A stretch of 64,000 nucleotides of DNA from Echinococcus granulosus (lineage: Eukaryota; Platyhelminthes; Cestoda; Cyclophyllidea; Taeniidae). A program made the position numbers and the translations under genes. The notes below the pieces were generated by a model. It made no database searches, was not told the DNA's origin, and saw only the letters and a program-made list of their open reading frames with translations. Below are positions 1 through 12,425 of the stretch, piece after piece (position 1 is the stretch's first letter; each line of letters begins with the position of its first letter). The DNA is taken from assembly GCF_000524195.1 (NCBI RefSeq), contig NW_020170404.1:1-64000 (forward strand). The letters are read 5' to 3'.

Positions 1-318
1 ACAGTCGAAGGCACAGAGTACCATATTGTGATTCGGATACCACACAAAGGCATGTCGTGACAAAATACGAGGCTTGCAAAGAGGCTTTCAAAGATCCATA
101 TGCGAAATTCTATGCTACGTCCACACTTACTTAGTGTTTCTTTATCCATCGTACATTCGTAAGTTCATTCCTCTTCCAAAAAGACGTCATCACATGCTAC
201 ATTGACGCTAGCAAGAGACTAAAATATGACTGACTGACATGGATCCACCTTCTACCTCGATGTTGACAGTCAAAATAGCAGGCAATGAGACAAATGCAAT
301 CAACCTGCCACCATCTAG
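1..318. other. Left edge, no recognised gene
   Basis: No part of the missing carbonyl reductase exon 2 is recognisable here. In the intact copies that exon lies only 36-37 bases upstream of exon 3. The stretch is either a long intron of copy A or unrelated sequence at a truncation breakpoint. Confidence 0.5.
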
Positions 319-1431
319 ACTGACTCCACAGCACCGTTTGGTGAGCAAGCCAGAGTCACTATTGCCACGAATTACACAGCCACAGTGAAAATGTGCACGG
401 GGTTATTGCCACTGATGGCGAAGGACTCAAGGTGTGCCAACACAAATAACATGGTCATTGCTTGTACAGACTTGTTAATGTCGCTAGTACGATGGCTGCT
501 ATGATGTTGCTGTGCTCAATGTCAAAGGAGATGGCTGCCAAGTTTAAGAGTCACCTGTCCCTGCACGAGCTGGATGAACTCATGGCGTCTTTGAGTAAGC
601 ACATTTGGTCGTTGTGTAGTTTATTTTATTTCACCAACACATGCTGTCTTAAATGAGGATAATTGGTTACCTGCGTTGAAAGCAGTCATTGACGTCGATG
701 ATTATGTATAGTCGCTTTTATTACCTTAAAGCACGCAGAAGTGGGGGATCATGAGAAGGCGGGCTTTTCCAATTCCGCGTACGGTATGTCGAAAGTGGGC
801 CTGTGGAGAGCCACCTCCATTCTGGCTGAAAAATTCAAATCTCATCCTCGTCACATTCTCATCAATTCGGTATACTTTTTCGGAGTTATGGGACATGATA
901 AATTGTGGTAATCAAACACTTTTTTTCTATTCTCTAGTGTTGTCCTGGCTATGTTGACACAGACATGACAAATCACAAGGGTCATAAGACTGTCTTAGAA
1001 GGTACGTTTGGACGACGCTTGCTCTTGTCAGCAACTAGCTCTTGTTTGCTTTGCTGCAGTCCAATCATGGCAATGAAATGAGTTGAAGTTGAGTGAAGTG
1101 AGTTTTAAGGTGACCAGTGGTACTTCCTATAAACTCAAATTGTCCTGTCCTGAAATGACATTTGAATTCCGCGTTATCTTAGTGAAACCTGATCAATACT
1201 TTGCTCATCAGTAGAAGAAAGCCATGATGTTGCACAAAGTGTCTTCAGGTGATAGGGTCAGGATGCAGCATGAATGGCTGTGCCCTCTCAAAGATAAAGG
1301 TTCCGCTTGTACGTCCAGGTGCTGACACGCCGGTCTACCTTGCTACATTACCGAAGGATGCAACTGAGCCCTTCGGTCAGTTCGTCAATGAACGCCACGT
1401 TGCTGATGTGGACAAGGAGTGTCCACTCTGA
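319..1431 (+). pseudogene. Carbonyl reductase copy A, partial (exons 3-7), probably splice-damaged
   Basis: CBR1-type short-chain dehydrogenase/reductase. Exon equivalents are 319-431, 470-598, 731-869, 938-1001 and 1319-1431, ending in TGA. The catalytic Ser motif (VNVAS) and the YGMSK motif are both present, and CCPGYVDTDM and the C-terminal TPVYLATLP block are intact. Exon 4 is three bases longer than in the other copies. The expected donor after position 598 is GC rather than GT, and the acceptor aligned to the other copies (just before 731) reads AA instead of AG. A rescue splice from a GT donor after 594 to an AG ending at 741 would keep frame but drop a few residues. Exons 1-2 (the TGxxxGxG and NNAG parts) are not found in 1-318: either they lie left of the window or they are lost. 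Family assignment is secure; loss of function is inference. Confidence 0.72.
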
Positions 1432-3436
1432 GCCAAGCTAATACCACTAGCGAAACTAAATTCTAGTGTCAATTTGAAGAATGTTCTCATCACCCTCCTC
1501 TTTTTTAAAATTAAACATTGTTTGTCGTTGCCTCTTCTTTTCGTTGGAAACACCAGACCGAGAATATTGCTATCGCGGTTACGCGTATGACACGGCTACC
1601 AGTTAATGTCGTATTTGTTGTAGACATGCGCGTGAGCCATGGCAATGAAATAATGATGGTGCGTGTAGTCGGCATTTGTTGACAATCTGTTCATCACTTT
1701 GTCGGCTACAGTCAAAATTTAAGGCTTCTCGTATTAGTTCATGGGTAGGAAAGGTTAGGCGGCTGGAATCCCTTGCTGAATGCGTGGAGTTGGTCTTTCA
1801 CTATGCACGAACCCCATATCGTACTTCACCTATAGGCTGGATGAGATCAGTCTGTGGGGATCAGCGGTCTCTAATTGCTACCACTGATTTGTTTTTTAAC
1901 CTTCCTCCATCCTAATTATTGCCTCAATGCTATGTTTGTGGAGAGGTGAATATACAAAAGTGAGGCGACGAAACAGCTCCTCTTCTCCTTGGAGCAAAAG
2001 CAATATCCATGACAATGAGTTGTTGCAGAACCGCATCCAGGTTATTGCTATGGCCCTGATGGCTTTCAGTGGGCTCTGTGCGCCAACACTGGGCGTGTGA
2101 TGGAACACGAACGCGGGTGAAGGGAGGAGTGTTTACTAGCCACCGCCTGAAGCATGACGCAAATATGAGTTACGATAATTTACATCCAAGTCGGTGCGGA
2201 AGTGTGATGTGAGACTGTGCATGATAGTTAGTCAAGTACTCTCAGTTGGAAGTTGATAAAAACCATCGGAATGAATGGGTTGTTAAGGGCGGCGGATGAT
2301 GAAGGTTGGTGATGAGGTGAATTGTGTCGCCGTCTATCACAGTGTTTGGTCAAACTCCTGTGCATCAGTCATTTGGCAATTACCCTTATCCCTACTCGGT
2401 TGGAGGCATCAGCAAGCATCATGACCGCATGATCTCAGTTACCCCGGAGAGAGAATGCAACAATTCAAACTCGAGATGACCTTCATCTACACCCGTCTAA
2501 AATAATAGATATGAATAGATCTCTAGGACTTGCGGGTGTACTTCCAATGACAATCAATTAAAACAGTAATTAACACGAAGGAAAAGGAACATTATCGGAG
2601 CCTCCTATGAAGAGGCGCTGAGGGGAAGAACGAGTAAGGACGACGTGAGGTGAGGCGGTTGTTCCAGTGTCATGGTGTGCAAGCTTGGGTTGTGTAATTA
2701 CGGTATCCCTAGGGGCAGGACGAATGCAATAAGCACAGTTCCCCATGTGGACTGTTTTGCCGTCCGATTTTTCTTCTCTCCGGGTAGTACGTCTAGGCTA
2801 GAGAGACTAAGTTACCACTCCAACCATCGGACTCAGTAAATAACAAAGGAAGTAAGTTTACTTTCGCCAATATTTCCTGATACCCTCGCTGCCAGTGGTG
2901 ACGAACCCTGCAGACTGACCAAGCAGCAAATGGCAAAATTAAACCTGGGTACCCCAAAAGAGAGAGCCTCGAAGTCAGACTACAAGGGAGATTGTCATTC
3001 CAACATGATCAAAGCATTACTTCCACCTTGATTGATCTCGCTCAATGAGTAGACAAGTTCGTGTCAAATATTCGCACTCGTGGTGACCATTTAGGTACAA
3101 GTACAACATGAGTAGTTCAACGATGCGGTTACCACGAAACTAGGTCTTCCGCGTCCATATCAGTGAGGAGGAGACAGTCAACAAACGCCGGCTGCACCCG
3201 CTATTACTGTTTGGCAGCCAGGGTCACGCTCATGTCAGCTTCCAGTACGATCCTGTCTGCTGTTTCTAAAGCATAACTGCTCCATCAACATTCATTTTCG
3301 TTATGGAGGCAGTCCGTTGATTCATGTAAAAGAACAGGCGACGACTAGCAATTTTAATTTATGGGGAAGGCAGGGAGATGAGGTTAACCCCCAAACTTGC
3401 ATTACGATTTGTTTTTCCTGATGGGAGTGATTTGGC
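1432..3436. repeat. Shared 3' flank of copies A and B, tail-to-tail inverted duplication
   Basis: Downstream of copy A the sequence resembles the reverse complement of the flank downstream of the minus-strand copies. Examples: 1660-1790 resembles 12040-12170 inverted, and 1890-2050 resembles 5770-5990 inverted (shared core around the words GCAATATCCATGACAATGAG and CAGGTTATTGCTATGGCC). From about 2580 to 3436 the sequence instead runs in the same orientation as 6121-6740 and 10900-12425, that is, as the flank of a minus-strand copy. The turnover point lies near 2460-2580. I see no convincing coding potential in it; short open frames are scattered and not conserved. Confidence 0.6.
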
Positions 3437-4045
3437 CCAGTAGGGACACCCCTTGTTCTCATCGACAACTTGACGTTCGCTGATGAACTAACTGTAGGTC
3501 TCAGTTGCAAGATAGGTCGCCGTATGTCCACACACAGGGTCTGCTTCACTATGACCCCACTACCTGAAAGTACTTCGAGCCATATCGTGCCATTCCTCTA
3601 CTGGTGGCTAAAATAGTGATCAGATTCCACTAAATTGACAGAACATTCAAAGCCCGTTTCAGAATAGGACAACTTAAGTGATTGTGTTAAGTTTTGTTAG
3701 ACAAATTACACTTTAATTAACTTTGTTTCAATGCGCTTCAGTAATATTATAGGACAAGAGAAAGGAGATCATGAGATAACAGTGTACAAGAGCAATTGGT
3801 GTCCTGGCGTACCTTTCACGATGGTTTTACGGCTTTTGTGACTCGACATGTCTGTGTTCATGTGTCCCGGACAACACTTGAGAATAGCAAAAATGTTTAA
3901 TCACCATAATTTCACCTTCTTGTCAAAAGTTGTGGCTCCGCATAGGTGAGGATCAGATTTGAATTGCTCGCCCAGAATGGCAGTGACTTTCCAAAGGTCA
4001 AATTTCGACATCCTGTAGGCGGAATTGGGAACACTCACCTCTGTG
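3437..4045 (-). pseudogene. Carbonyl reductase copy B, broken remnant (exons 5-7)
   Basis: Three exon-like blocks remain on the minus strand. Exon 5 is at about 3945-4045 and contains SAYRMSK, so the catalytic Tyr and Lys are kept, but the end that codes HILINS elsewhere is lost. Exon 6 is at 3813-3876, exactly 64 bases as in intact copies, and codes CCPGHMNTDM, with AG before it and GT after it. Exon 7 is at about 3437-3533, with an internal deletion, an in-frame TAG and loss of the normal stop. Exons 1-4 are not found upstream. The gene is clearly non-functional as a reductase. Confidence 0.8.
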
Positions 4046-6740
4046 CAACACATGCCCTATCCGAAGAAACGAATGGGTATTTGGGATTTTAAACAGAAAT
4101 GGAGGGTAGAATCCTACAATGTCGCAACAGAAAACGAAAAATCATTGCGTTTCATTTTAAAGACAGAGATCATAAAGCGAAATCGAAGACATGAGCAAAG
4201 ATAATTTTGAAAACAACATCAAAACCTCTACATTAGTTCATTCCGATTTCGTCAGCAGACCCGCACTTCGTTGCACACCCACCAGCAGTCATACCTACCT
4301 ACTCCTCCTCCCATCGTTCACTATAACTCCGACGAACTCCCACTCTCGCATCCTCATGCCCGTGTCCAACTCCGTTTGTGGTGGCATCTCTGCCGAACCC
4401 TAAGCTGGCTCACATCACCTCCTCCCGCATCCACTTGTCACTTCCGGCCACACATGTCCACTGTCAGCCACCAGTCGGGCGTACAGCAAGCTTTGAGCCT
4501 AAAGTCCCACATCTCAAGTGCCACGTCACCAATTTCGAGACTGCATCACCCTCTGGCCCATTATCATGCCTGTTGCTGTGCGGTCTGTAAATTCTACAAG
4601 ACGGTAGGAGGCGAAAACATGGAACGAGCTAGATGGTGTGGTTGTAGGTTAGTTGTGAGGGGAGTATCGTCCCTCTTACTCCTCCCCTCCGTGTATGTGT
4701 GCACACGTACATTGTATGCATGCTACCACCGGAGGAGAAGAGCACACTCCCACACCTTCCTCCTTGCTGGTGTCGTTGTCCTGAATTTCACTGATGGGCT
4801 AATCCTTGAGGTGGAAGGGACTGAGAGAGCTCAGGGCTGCTCAAAGTTAACAGTCATCTTTCCATACGGAATCACCTTTGCCATCAAAGTTCCAGGTTTC
4901 ACCCCGTTGACCGGAGTATCAGTGACGGGGACAATACACAGTTAAGTTAAGCAGTGATTACTCCATTGCATTTGACATAAATGAGCAAATAAGACGCTTT
5001 GAATTGACTTGCCCTTAAAGTAAAAAATAAATTTGGCAGTTTGGAGTTGGTAGCATACGACGCTACTGATTGGTGGAATGACTACCTTCTGCCATTTGTA
5101 GCAGCTCCATTCGGAAGGCGAATAATGTGGAAAATGGCTTTAACTTCTTGATTCTATTACTATTTTGACAGAAGTAATTAGCGTGAAAGGAAATGGGTGC
5201 TGAGTGCAAAAGGCCCTTATAGAAGAACTGGTTAAACTCATGTTGTCCGTCCTACTTAGATCTTTATCTCTCCATTCCTCTCGGCTCCTTTGCTCGAAAA
5301 GTTCCGCTAATGCTCTTTATCCCACATAATAATTACTACTTTAAATGGTGGCCATTGCAACCAGACACACAAGCCCAGGAGATTTATTCGCTCCCATCAT
5401 ACCAGACAGGCAGAAGATGGAGCTAACACCAAGTCTGAATGATAATAGTAAATGCCAGATGCTACACGCACTAGAGTAAGACCAAACACTATGATAGACG
5501 GCGCCATCCGTTGCCTCCCTACTACCCTTCATCATCCTCCACCCTAATTCCATCTATTCCGTCAAATTTTTATCACCTCCCAATCGGTAAGCCTTGACTA
5601 ACAGTCGCATATCGCACTTCCGCACCGATGTGGATGTAAACTACCGCAACCTGTATTTGCATCATGGTTCACGCTGTGGATAGTAAACACTCCTCCCTTC
5701 ACCCAAATTTGTGATCCATCACACACCCAGTGTTGGCGCCCGGAGCCTACTACAAGCCGTCAGGACTACGGCTAGGCCATAGCAATAACCTGGACGCGGT
5801 TTTGCAACAACTCATTGTCATGGATATTGCTTTTGCTCCAAGAAGAGGAACCGTTTCGTCGCCTCGCTTTTGTCTATTCACCTCTCCACAAACGTGGCAT
5901 TGAAGCGAGAATTGGGATAAAAGAACACTAAAAGACAAATTAGCGGTACCAATTAGAGATGATTGACGTCCACAAAGCGATCTCACCTATCCCATTAGCG
6001 GAGTACGAAAAAGCACTCATGGAGTAAGTTCCGTCTACCTCCTGCCCGAAATGTTAAAATTGAATGAATCTCCGAGGTTTGTGCATCGCGTTACAATGAT
6101 CGTTTGAAATAGCAATTATGATGAAGGAAAACGAAACACTACCAAAAGTTCTTGAGTGGATTTGCTGACTGGAACTGAGATAAAGAAAAGGACAGAAAGA
6201 ACCACACGAGGTCGTCCGGTTCCCCAGAGTCGCGAAACACAAAACTATCATCTCCTTGGGACGGTCACCGGAAGAGGCCTCAAAATCAGCCTAAGGTAGA
6301 TTTTGAAATCTCAATATTGTAATACCGCTAATCTAGGCCGTACCAACTGCTTACGGCTGCGGCGACCCGCTGATGATACATAATGGAGAGAGATTGACCT
6401 CACGAATTCACTGATGCACCTTAGTAAGCCAACCCTTCCTGGCTCTGAGCTAACATGAATAGCTCAAAATTATAATCACCACACAGATAAGCTCTCTGCA
6501 GCCGGCGCAGTGATTAGCAAACAATCAACCAACGCCGACTACGACCAGTAAGACACTAACTGGCGGCCGTGTCATACGCCTAAACTGAGGCAGCAACGTT
6601 CTTCTCTTTGCGCCTACTTGTTTCAATGACTCATAGAAAAGAAGACGCTAAAACATGCTAATTTTTTAAAAAAGGAGAGAGATTAGGAAATCTATAAATT
6701 TGGCTCTAAAATTTGGTTTTGCTGATGGGATTTGATTGGC
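4046..6740. other. Gene-free spacer with the 3' flank of copy C
   Basis: From about 5341 to 6740 this is the 3' flank of copy C, related in inverted orientation to 1890-2460 and in direct orientation to 2580-3436 and 10900-12425. From 4046 to about 5340 I recognise nothing. There is an open frame of 224 codons at 4271-4945, rich in His, Ser, Pro and Thr, but it has no domain and overlaps another open frame, so I do not call it a gene. Confidence 0.5.
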
Positions 6741-8647
6741 TCAGAGCGGGCCCTCCTTGTCCACATCGACAACTTGACGTTCGCTGACGAGCTGACCGTA
6801 GGGCTCAGTCACACCCTTCGGCAAAGTCGCCAGATAGACCGGCGTGTCAGCGCCTAAATGCACACATGAAATCATTATCGCTGGTAGCGTGTGCCCAAAA
6901 ATGAGCTCCCTTGAACCCGACCTTATTACCTAAAAGCGGTTCACGTAATATCATGGCATTCTTCTACTGATGGTCAAAATAGTGACTATGTGCACTAAGA
7001 CAAGGCGACATCAAAAGGCCACTTCAAGACAGGAGGAAGGTAGCAGTCATGAGAAGCACTGGTAGTCAAACTAGACCTCACTTCACTTCATGCTATTTCA
7101 GTGGTATGATAATACAATCGATTTGGACTCGACTGCTAGTTGTTGACAGGAGCAAGCGTGGTCCAAACGTACCTTCTAAGATGGTCTTGGGACCCTTGTG
7201 ACTTGTCGTGTTTGTGTCAACATAGCCGGGACAACACTAGCCAATAGGAAAAATGCTTGGTTACCGCAATTTCAACTTTTTGTCAAAATGCATAAATCAA
7301 CAAAGGCATGCCAAAGTGATCAGAATGTGACGAGGATCAGATTGGAATTGTCCGGCTAGAATGGCAGTAGCCCTCCACAGACCGACTTTTGACATGGCGC
7401 AAGTGGAATTGGAAAAGCCCACCTTTTTGTGGTCTCCTGCTTCCGCGTGCCTGAAGGTAATCAAAGCGACTATACACAACCATTGGCGCCGGTTCAATTT
7501 GCAGCATAATGACGGCTTTGAATGGACATAACAGACTATCACTCTTTATGAGATCATAAATAAGTGAAACAAACTACGCTCAACTATAATATACTTAATG
7601 AAAGACGCTATCAGTTCATCCACTTCCTGCAAAGTCAAGCGACCCTTGAACTTGGCCGCCATTTCCTTCGACATTGCACGCAACGACATCATAGCAGCCA
7701 TGCTAGCGACATTAACAAGTCTGAACAAGCAATGGACATGTTATTTGTGCTGGCGCACCTTGAGTCCTTCGCCATCAATGGCAAGAACCCCGTGCACATT
7801 TTCACTGTGGCTGTGTAATTCGTGGCAATAGTGACTCTGGCTTGCTCACCAAACGGTGCTGTGGAGTCAGTCTAGATGCCAGTATGCAAAATTATGTAAA
7901 AAATCCACTTTGTATGCAGTTCCAGCATTGTTTGCTAGAATATCTATTCCATCTGGATAGTTGGCTTTCATGAATTCCGCCAGTTTGTGTCGACTATCGG
8001 CATCTGTGATGTCAAGTTGGTGGAACTTCACGCTCAGGCGCCTGTCCTCAAGCACCTTTACGGCCTCCAAACCCAGCTTCTCGTTTTGTGCTGTCAAGCA
8101 GACGTGCCAGTGGGAAGCTGGCTTCAGGCCTTGAACCAGTAGCTCCACTATTCCATTTCCAATACCCTTGTTAGCGCCTGTAGCCTGCAACGCAAATGGA
8201 GAGAATGAAGTCCACTTCCTTAGGTTTATATAAGTAACACAAGAATGATGTGTGACAGACTCAGTGCACGAATCGCGCTGGATGTTTAGTACTCGTATTT
8301 AAGTATCGAAATACCGAACATACATTCGCATTACAGATAAATTTGTGTTTTTAGTCAACACCGATGATTCCCTATCTACTATTACCACCAAATCAAATTT
8401 TCAAGGAAACACAACTTGTTCCAGAATTTGGGAGCAGTCTATTCCAATCATAGCGAGACAATTCATCGAAATAACATTCCGAAATACAATGCATGTAATG
8501 TACTCTGTTTAATGCCAGTACTTTGTTCTTCATAAGCTTGACACTACTAAGGGAAAAATGGCGAGGGCTTTAACCATTAAATAACTTGCGAATGTTAGTA
8601 AAAAGGAGGTTCACACAACGAAATACACCTACAATAGCGACGTACAT
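6741..8647 (-). CDS. CBR1: Carbonyl reductase copy C, full-length frame but catalytic Tyr replaced by Cys
   Basis: NADPH-dependent carbonyl reductase family (cytosolic SDR). Exons in transcript order: 8633-8647, 7909-8184, 7759-7871, 7595-7720, 7312-7450, 7173-7236 and 6741-6853; total 846 bases, 281 residues. Introns are 448, 37, 38, 144, 75 and 319 bases. Exon 1 codes only MYVAI, and exon 2 starts with the TGANKGIG cofactor loop (residues 7-14). NNAG is at 90-93, Asn115 and Ser141 are present, and Lys198 is present. The active-site block that reads S-P/A-Y-G-M-S-K in copies E and A reads STCAMSK here, so residue 194 is Cys instead of Tyr. The intron after exon 5 has a GC donor. No stop or frameshift was found. 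Tyr loss normally abolishes SDR catalysis, so this is either a very young pseudogene or a non-catalytic binding protein. Confidence 0.82.
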
Positions 8648-8699
8648 GCTCACCCACGACGTAAACGAAGTGCTACTCTGTGCCTTCTGGTCGGGTTTT

Positions 8700-8775
8700 G
8701 CAGCACCCACACGACCTTGACTGTTGATTGGGGGGGGGGGGGAATGCTCTCTGATAGCTGATTGGCTACTTGAAG
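8700..8775 (-). promoter_or_regulatory. Putative promoter of copy C with CCAAT boxes, nuclear-receptor-type half-site and G13 tract
   Basis: Read on the minus strand, upstream of the copy C start codon, there is a TCAAGGTC motif (complement at 8713-8720, about 66 bases upstream of ATG) and two CCAAT boxes (complements at about 8726-8731 and 8760-8765). The same order occurs upstream of copy E. A run of 13 G at 8730-8742 replaces a run of only five G in copy E. The binding-factor assignment (ERR/FTZ-F1-like half-site, NF-Y) is by motif only. Confidence 0.45.
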
Positions 8776-9159
8776 CCTTAGTCTCGGATCAATTTTAGAT
8801 AAGATAGCAAGAGGACACAGGGCTAAGTAACCACATGAAGGTAAGTGTTATCGACTGTTAGAGATCCACACAAATTATTGTAGCCAAAGCCCTCACCTAG
8901 AGACCAGCGAACAGCAAAAACCTTTCAAGTATGTTCGCAGCCTTTTCACGTAACTCGAAATACAGGCAAATGGTAGCTGTGGCTGAACGACCCTATGTCG
9001 TCCTTCCTATTCTCTTCTTTATCTCGCCGTTCCGCTGAGTTCACATAGTCAAATAGTTCCGTCAATGGACGGTTCCATACGTAATATTAATAATAATCTT
9101 AGTTTACGGTCATCGGAACCAGATACCGAAATGCAGCAAGGTTATTCACTTCCATTCCT
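8776..9159. other. Spacer, nothing recognised
   Basis: Lies between the copy C promoter and relic H. No exon, RNA gene or repeat family member was recognised. Confidence 0.4.
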
Positions 9160-9412
9160 TCAGCCGAGTCACAGTGGAAACTTAGCCTACGTTTTAATTC
9201 TGCTTCTCTGTTTACGGGATAGATAAAATCCTTTTGTTTAGCTAAACCATCATTTGAGCGGAGTAACTCGCATGGCATCCTCACTACATTCTCATCAACT
9301 CTCTCCAGAAACAACATGCCATCCTTTTTTTTCGAATCCTCTCTCTCACTGTAATTTCACTTCTTTGCACAACGATGACAAGGCGTTAAGACTATAGGAC
9401 CAGCTTAGACAA
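9160..9412 (+). pseudogene. Carbonyl reductase relic H (exon 5 and 6 traces)
   Basis: Highly decayed plus-strand similarity. About 9160-9305 follows exon 5 of the intact copies, with recognisable TACGGGAT (the YGM codons) and a near-exact ACATTCTCATCAACTC end block. About 9370-9412 follows exon 6 (words GATGACA and TAAGACTAT). Frame is lost. Its place and orientation relative to the downstream flank at 10400-10830 match those of copy A, which supports the call. Confidence 0.5.
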
Positions 9413-10399
9413 AGCATCCATGTCTAATTTATGAAGAAATGTGCTGCCATGCCTGCCTCATTTTCATCATTTTGGCAGTATTCTATCAACAAGCAGTCAT
9501 CTGAGTTAGCGTAATAGAAGCCTTACTTTACCGCGAAGCGCTTCTTTTGACCTTTAATGTGGCCTAAGCGATGGAATTATATAGGTACAGGCTTCAATTA
9601 GCGATCTATTTTAATTATATTAAGTACATTTGAGTCGTTGTTTTGACCACCAATTGGAGGGATGCTTGTTTGCTTGGGTGCGAAGGCGAGAGTGCGGGAC
9701 TCAAAAACTAACCCTCTTTTTTCTCTTAATAATTGACTCGACAATGACACTGAACCCTGGACTCAAATTCTCAGGGACCGCGAAATAGTTCAGATGGAAG
9801 AAGGGCCTGTATCCCAATCACATATTGACATCTCACGTGACCCTTTCCCAAAGGATTTCATTCCCCGGTCGTGTCAAAACATCACCTTGTTTGCTGGACG
9901 GCAATAGCTCCCCGCCTTCGTGTTGCTCTCCCTGCATTAACTCATTTTTGTGCATCTGTTCACCTGGGATAATTAATTAATGGCATTTCGACCATTAAAA
10001 TGATGGGCTGGTGAGTGGGCGCCATGCACCACATGCGACTTGGCGGACTGAAACAACGAGGCGTATGGACTCTAGGTTCAAAATGATGAAGGGAATAATG
10101 CTGATTATAATTGCTATTATTTTTTAAAAGAGCTTCACTTCAAAAACAAGTTCTATCTTGCCTATTTGTTACCAAGTCAGTGTGGCAGATAGCTGTCTTC
10201 GTAAATAAGTCACAATGGAGTGGAACCTGAGTAATTTGGCACTAGCTAAATGGGCGATCAATGGAGAAGAAGAATCGGTGGAATGGTACCGTACAAATCC
10301 ACTTAATGCCGACTGAAACCAATTATACGCCGTTCCACACTCTTTTACCCTAATTTTGCCACACTGTTGTATTTATGAGAAGGTGGATGAGCATAAGTG
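9413..10399. other. Spacer, nothing recognised
   Basis: No coding similarity or known repeat was seen. Only short chance open frames are present. Confidence 0.4.
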
Positions 10400-12425
10400 A
10401 GACAAAGCCGAAACCCTTCTTCTGCATAGACTAGTATTTGCACCTGTGGTATCTATTAGGATAGTCGAACCATAAACCTAACTGCTTGGACGAGGCTCCG
10501 TGCGTCAACTCTAAGGTGTGGGTTGGAAAAGGAATGTGGGTGAAGGGACGTAAATAAGAGTTGTGGTGATTTTCATCCACATCAGTGCCGAAGTGCAATG
10601 TGAGGCTGTTCAATGGTTAGTCAGGGTCTACCAATTGAGAGGTAGCGAAACCTTTGGAACGAATAAGATTTGGAGAGCTAAGGATGGTAAAAGTTTGTCA
10701 GAAGTCCATTAAGCGGCGTAAATGGTCCTATCCCAGTGCTTCTAGCATCCAGCAATTATAATTTTTCTCAATAGTTACACCTGCTGCCTGGTGTAGGGAC
10801 ATCCTTATTGTATAATCTCAGTTATCACATAGGCAGAGTAAGAAAACCCAAACTTGGGGCCACATCCACCTTCCACCTCTGTGAATTGTAGTAATTGCAG
10901 TAGTAATTATCATAAATAAAACTAACCATTATCGGAACTTCTCAAACAGAGGACCTAAAGGGAATGGTGGGACAAAGAGAAGAATATGAAGGACGACATG
11001 ATGTTGTCCACTTATTCATTTCCCTATACATACGTGTGCCTATCAACTAATTTTTTTGCGGGATGCCAGCAGACGTAAAGTCAGTCAGTAAGCCAGTGTG
11101 GCGCTCGATTACATCTCTGTTAGACAGGTGACAGTGCTGTCATCAATGCCATCAATGCACTGCACTCACTCAAGTAAGACCGACAACCTCTGCTCACTTC
11201 TCTTGTCATTGTCGCCTCCTTTCTCACGCTCTCTACCTCCGAACCACTCATGACATGAGGTCGTCCAGTTCTTCCAAATTCAGGGCTAGACGCTCTCACA
11301 TCCATCTACCATCACCTTGGATACCGAGCTGATTCCAATAGCTACTACCATACTTGGACTGGTTTCCAATGTTTTTATTCTCCTGAAGGAGAGTTTCGCT
11401 ATTAGCATTACTCTAGACAACTAACAGCCGGTGGCATTTGCGTTCCTTCTGGTGGCAACTGAGCCTTGTGTCCTCTTCCTACTGCTGCTTAAATTGGCAC
11501 TTGCAGTCAAATTAGAGTTACTAACTGACAGTTTCTTCTTCGCTAGTATTCGAGTTACTACGGCTGTGTGGAGCATTGAGTTGTGCAATCACTGTGCTTT
11601 TAAGGAGCCACAGCAACTGTGATAACCACCGATTGCAATTGGCCTAGCGTACAGGTTAATCATTAACAAAGTTAATTATGGTTCATTTGTTATGTGTCCA
11701 ATTTCGTGATCTGTCTGCATCATGAGTTTAGGCTAGTCGGACTAAGTTACTACGCCACCCATAGGACTTCATAAATAGCAAAGGAACTTAAAATTACTTT
11801 CTCGTGCTACTATCGGTGACAACACCGTGCCCTGAGCCAATTGAAAGTGACGAAGGTGGGGGTAGATCACCCACCAGACAAAGCTTCAAAGTCAGTCTAG
11901 AAATGAGTTTTGGATACCAACGTCTCCCAATCATCCATTTTACTCCGATAATTATCTTTGACCAAGTGGACCAACTTGTGTCAACCTTCTACTTCTAGTG
12001 ACTTTTTAATGAGGCTTAAACAGGGTTTCAAATCTGTGAATGCACCAGCAAATTCTAGTGACCTAACTTTTCCCGCCCACGGACTAATAATATGCAGTTT
12101 AGAAATGCGGTCTTCACATAACTGGTTCTTCCTCTGCCAAGGTAGTGGTGAGCAAACAATCAACAAACGCCGACTGCACTCACCATCACTACTTCATGGC
12201 CATCACCTGCACGCGTGTCTGCGAGTAGTATGTCACTAACTGGTGCCCGTTTCATACGCATAACTGCTTTGACGGCATTCTTCACTTCATAGACGCTTGG
12301 TCTAGTGAATCATAAAAAGGAAGAGAGAGCGTCTAGCAAATTTGCCTTTTTAAAAAATGCGTAGGGATGAGGTCATTCTCAAATTTAGCACTGGAACTTG
12401 TGTCCACTGATGTTGTTGCGTTGAC
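10400..12425. repeat. Second copy of the mirrored carbonyl reductase 3' flank (H/D pair)
   Basis: 10400-10830 runs in the same orientation as the copy A flank (about 2100-2460). From about 10900 to 12425 it runs as the flank of a minus-strand copy, matching 2580-3436 (for example GGACTTCATAAATAGCAAAGGA at 11763 against GGACTCAGTAAATAACAAAGGA near 2830) and 6121-6740. The arrangement reproduces that between copies A and B, so one mirrored unit was probably duplicated. Confidence 0.55.

Noticed and set aside
4271..4945. Open frame of 224 codons on the plus strand
   Set aside because: Composition is His/Ser/Pro/Thr-rich from a C-rich strand, there is no domain, it overlaps other frames, and it lies in a spacer between decayed repeats.
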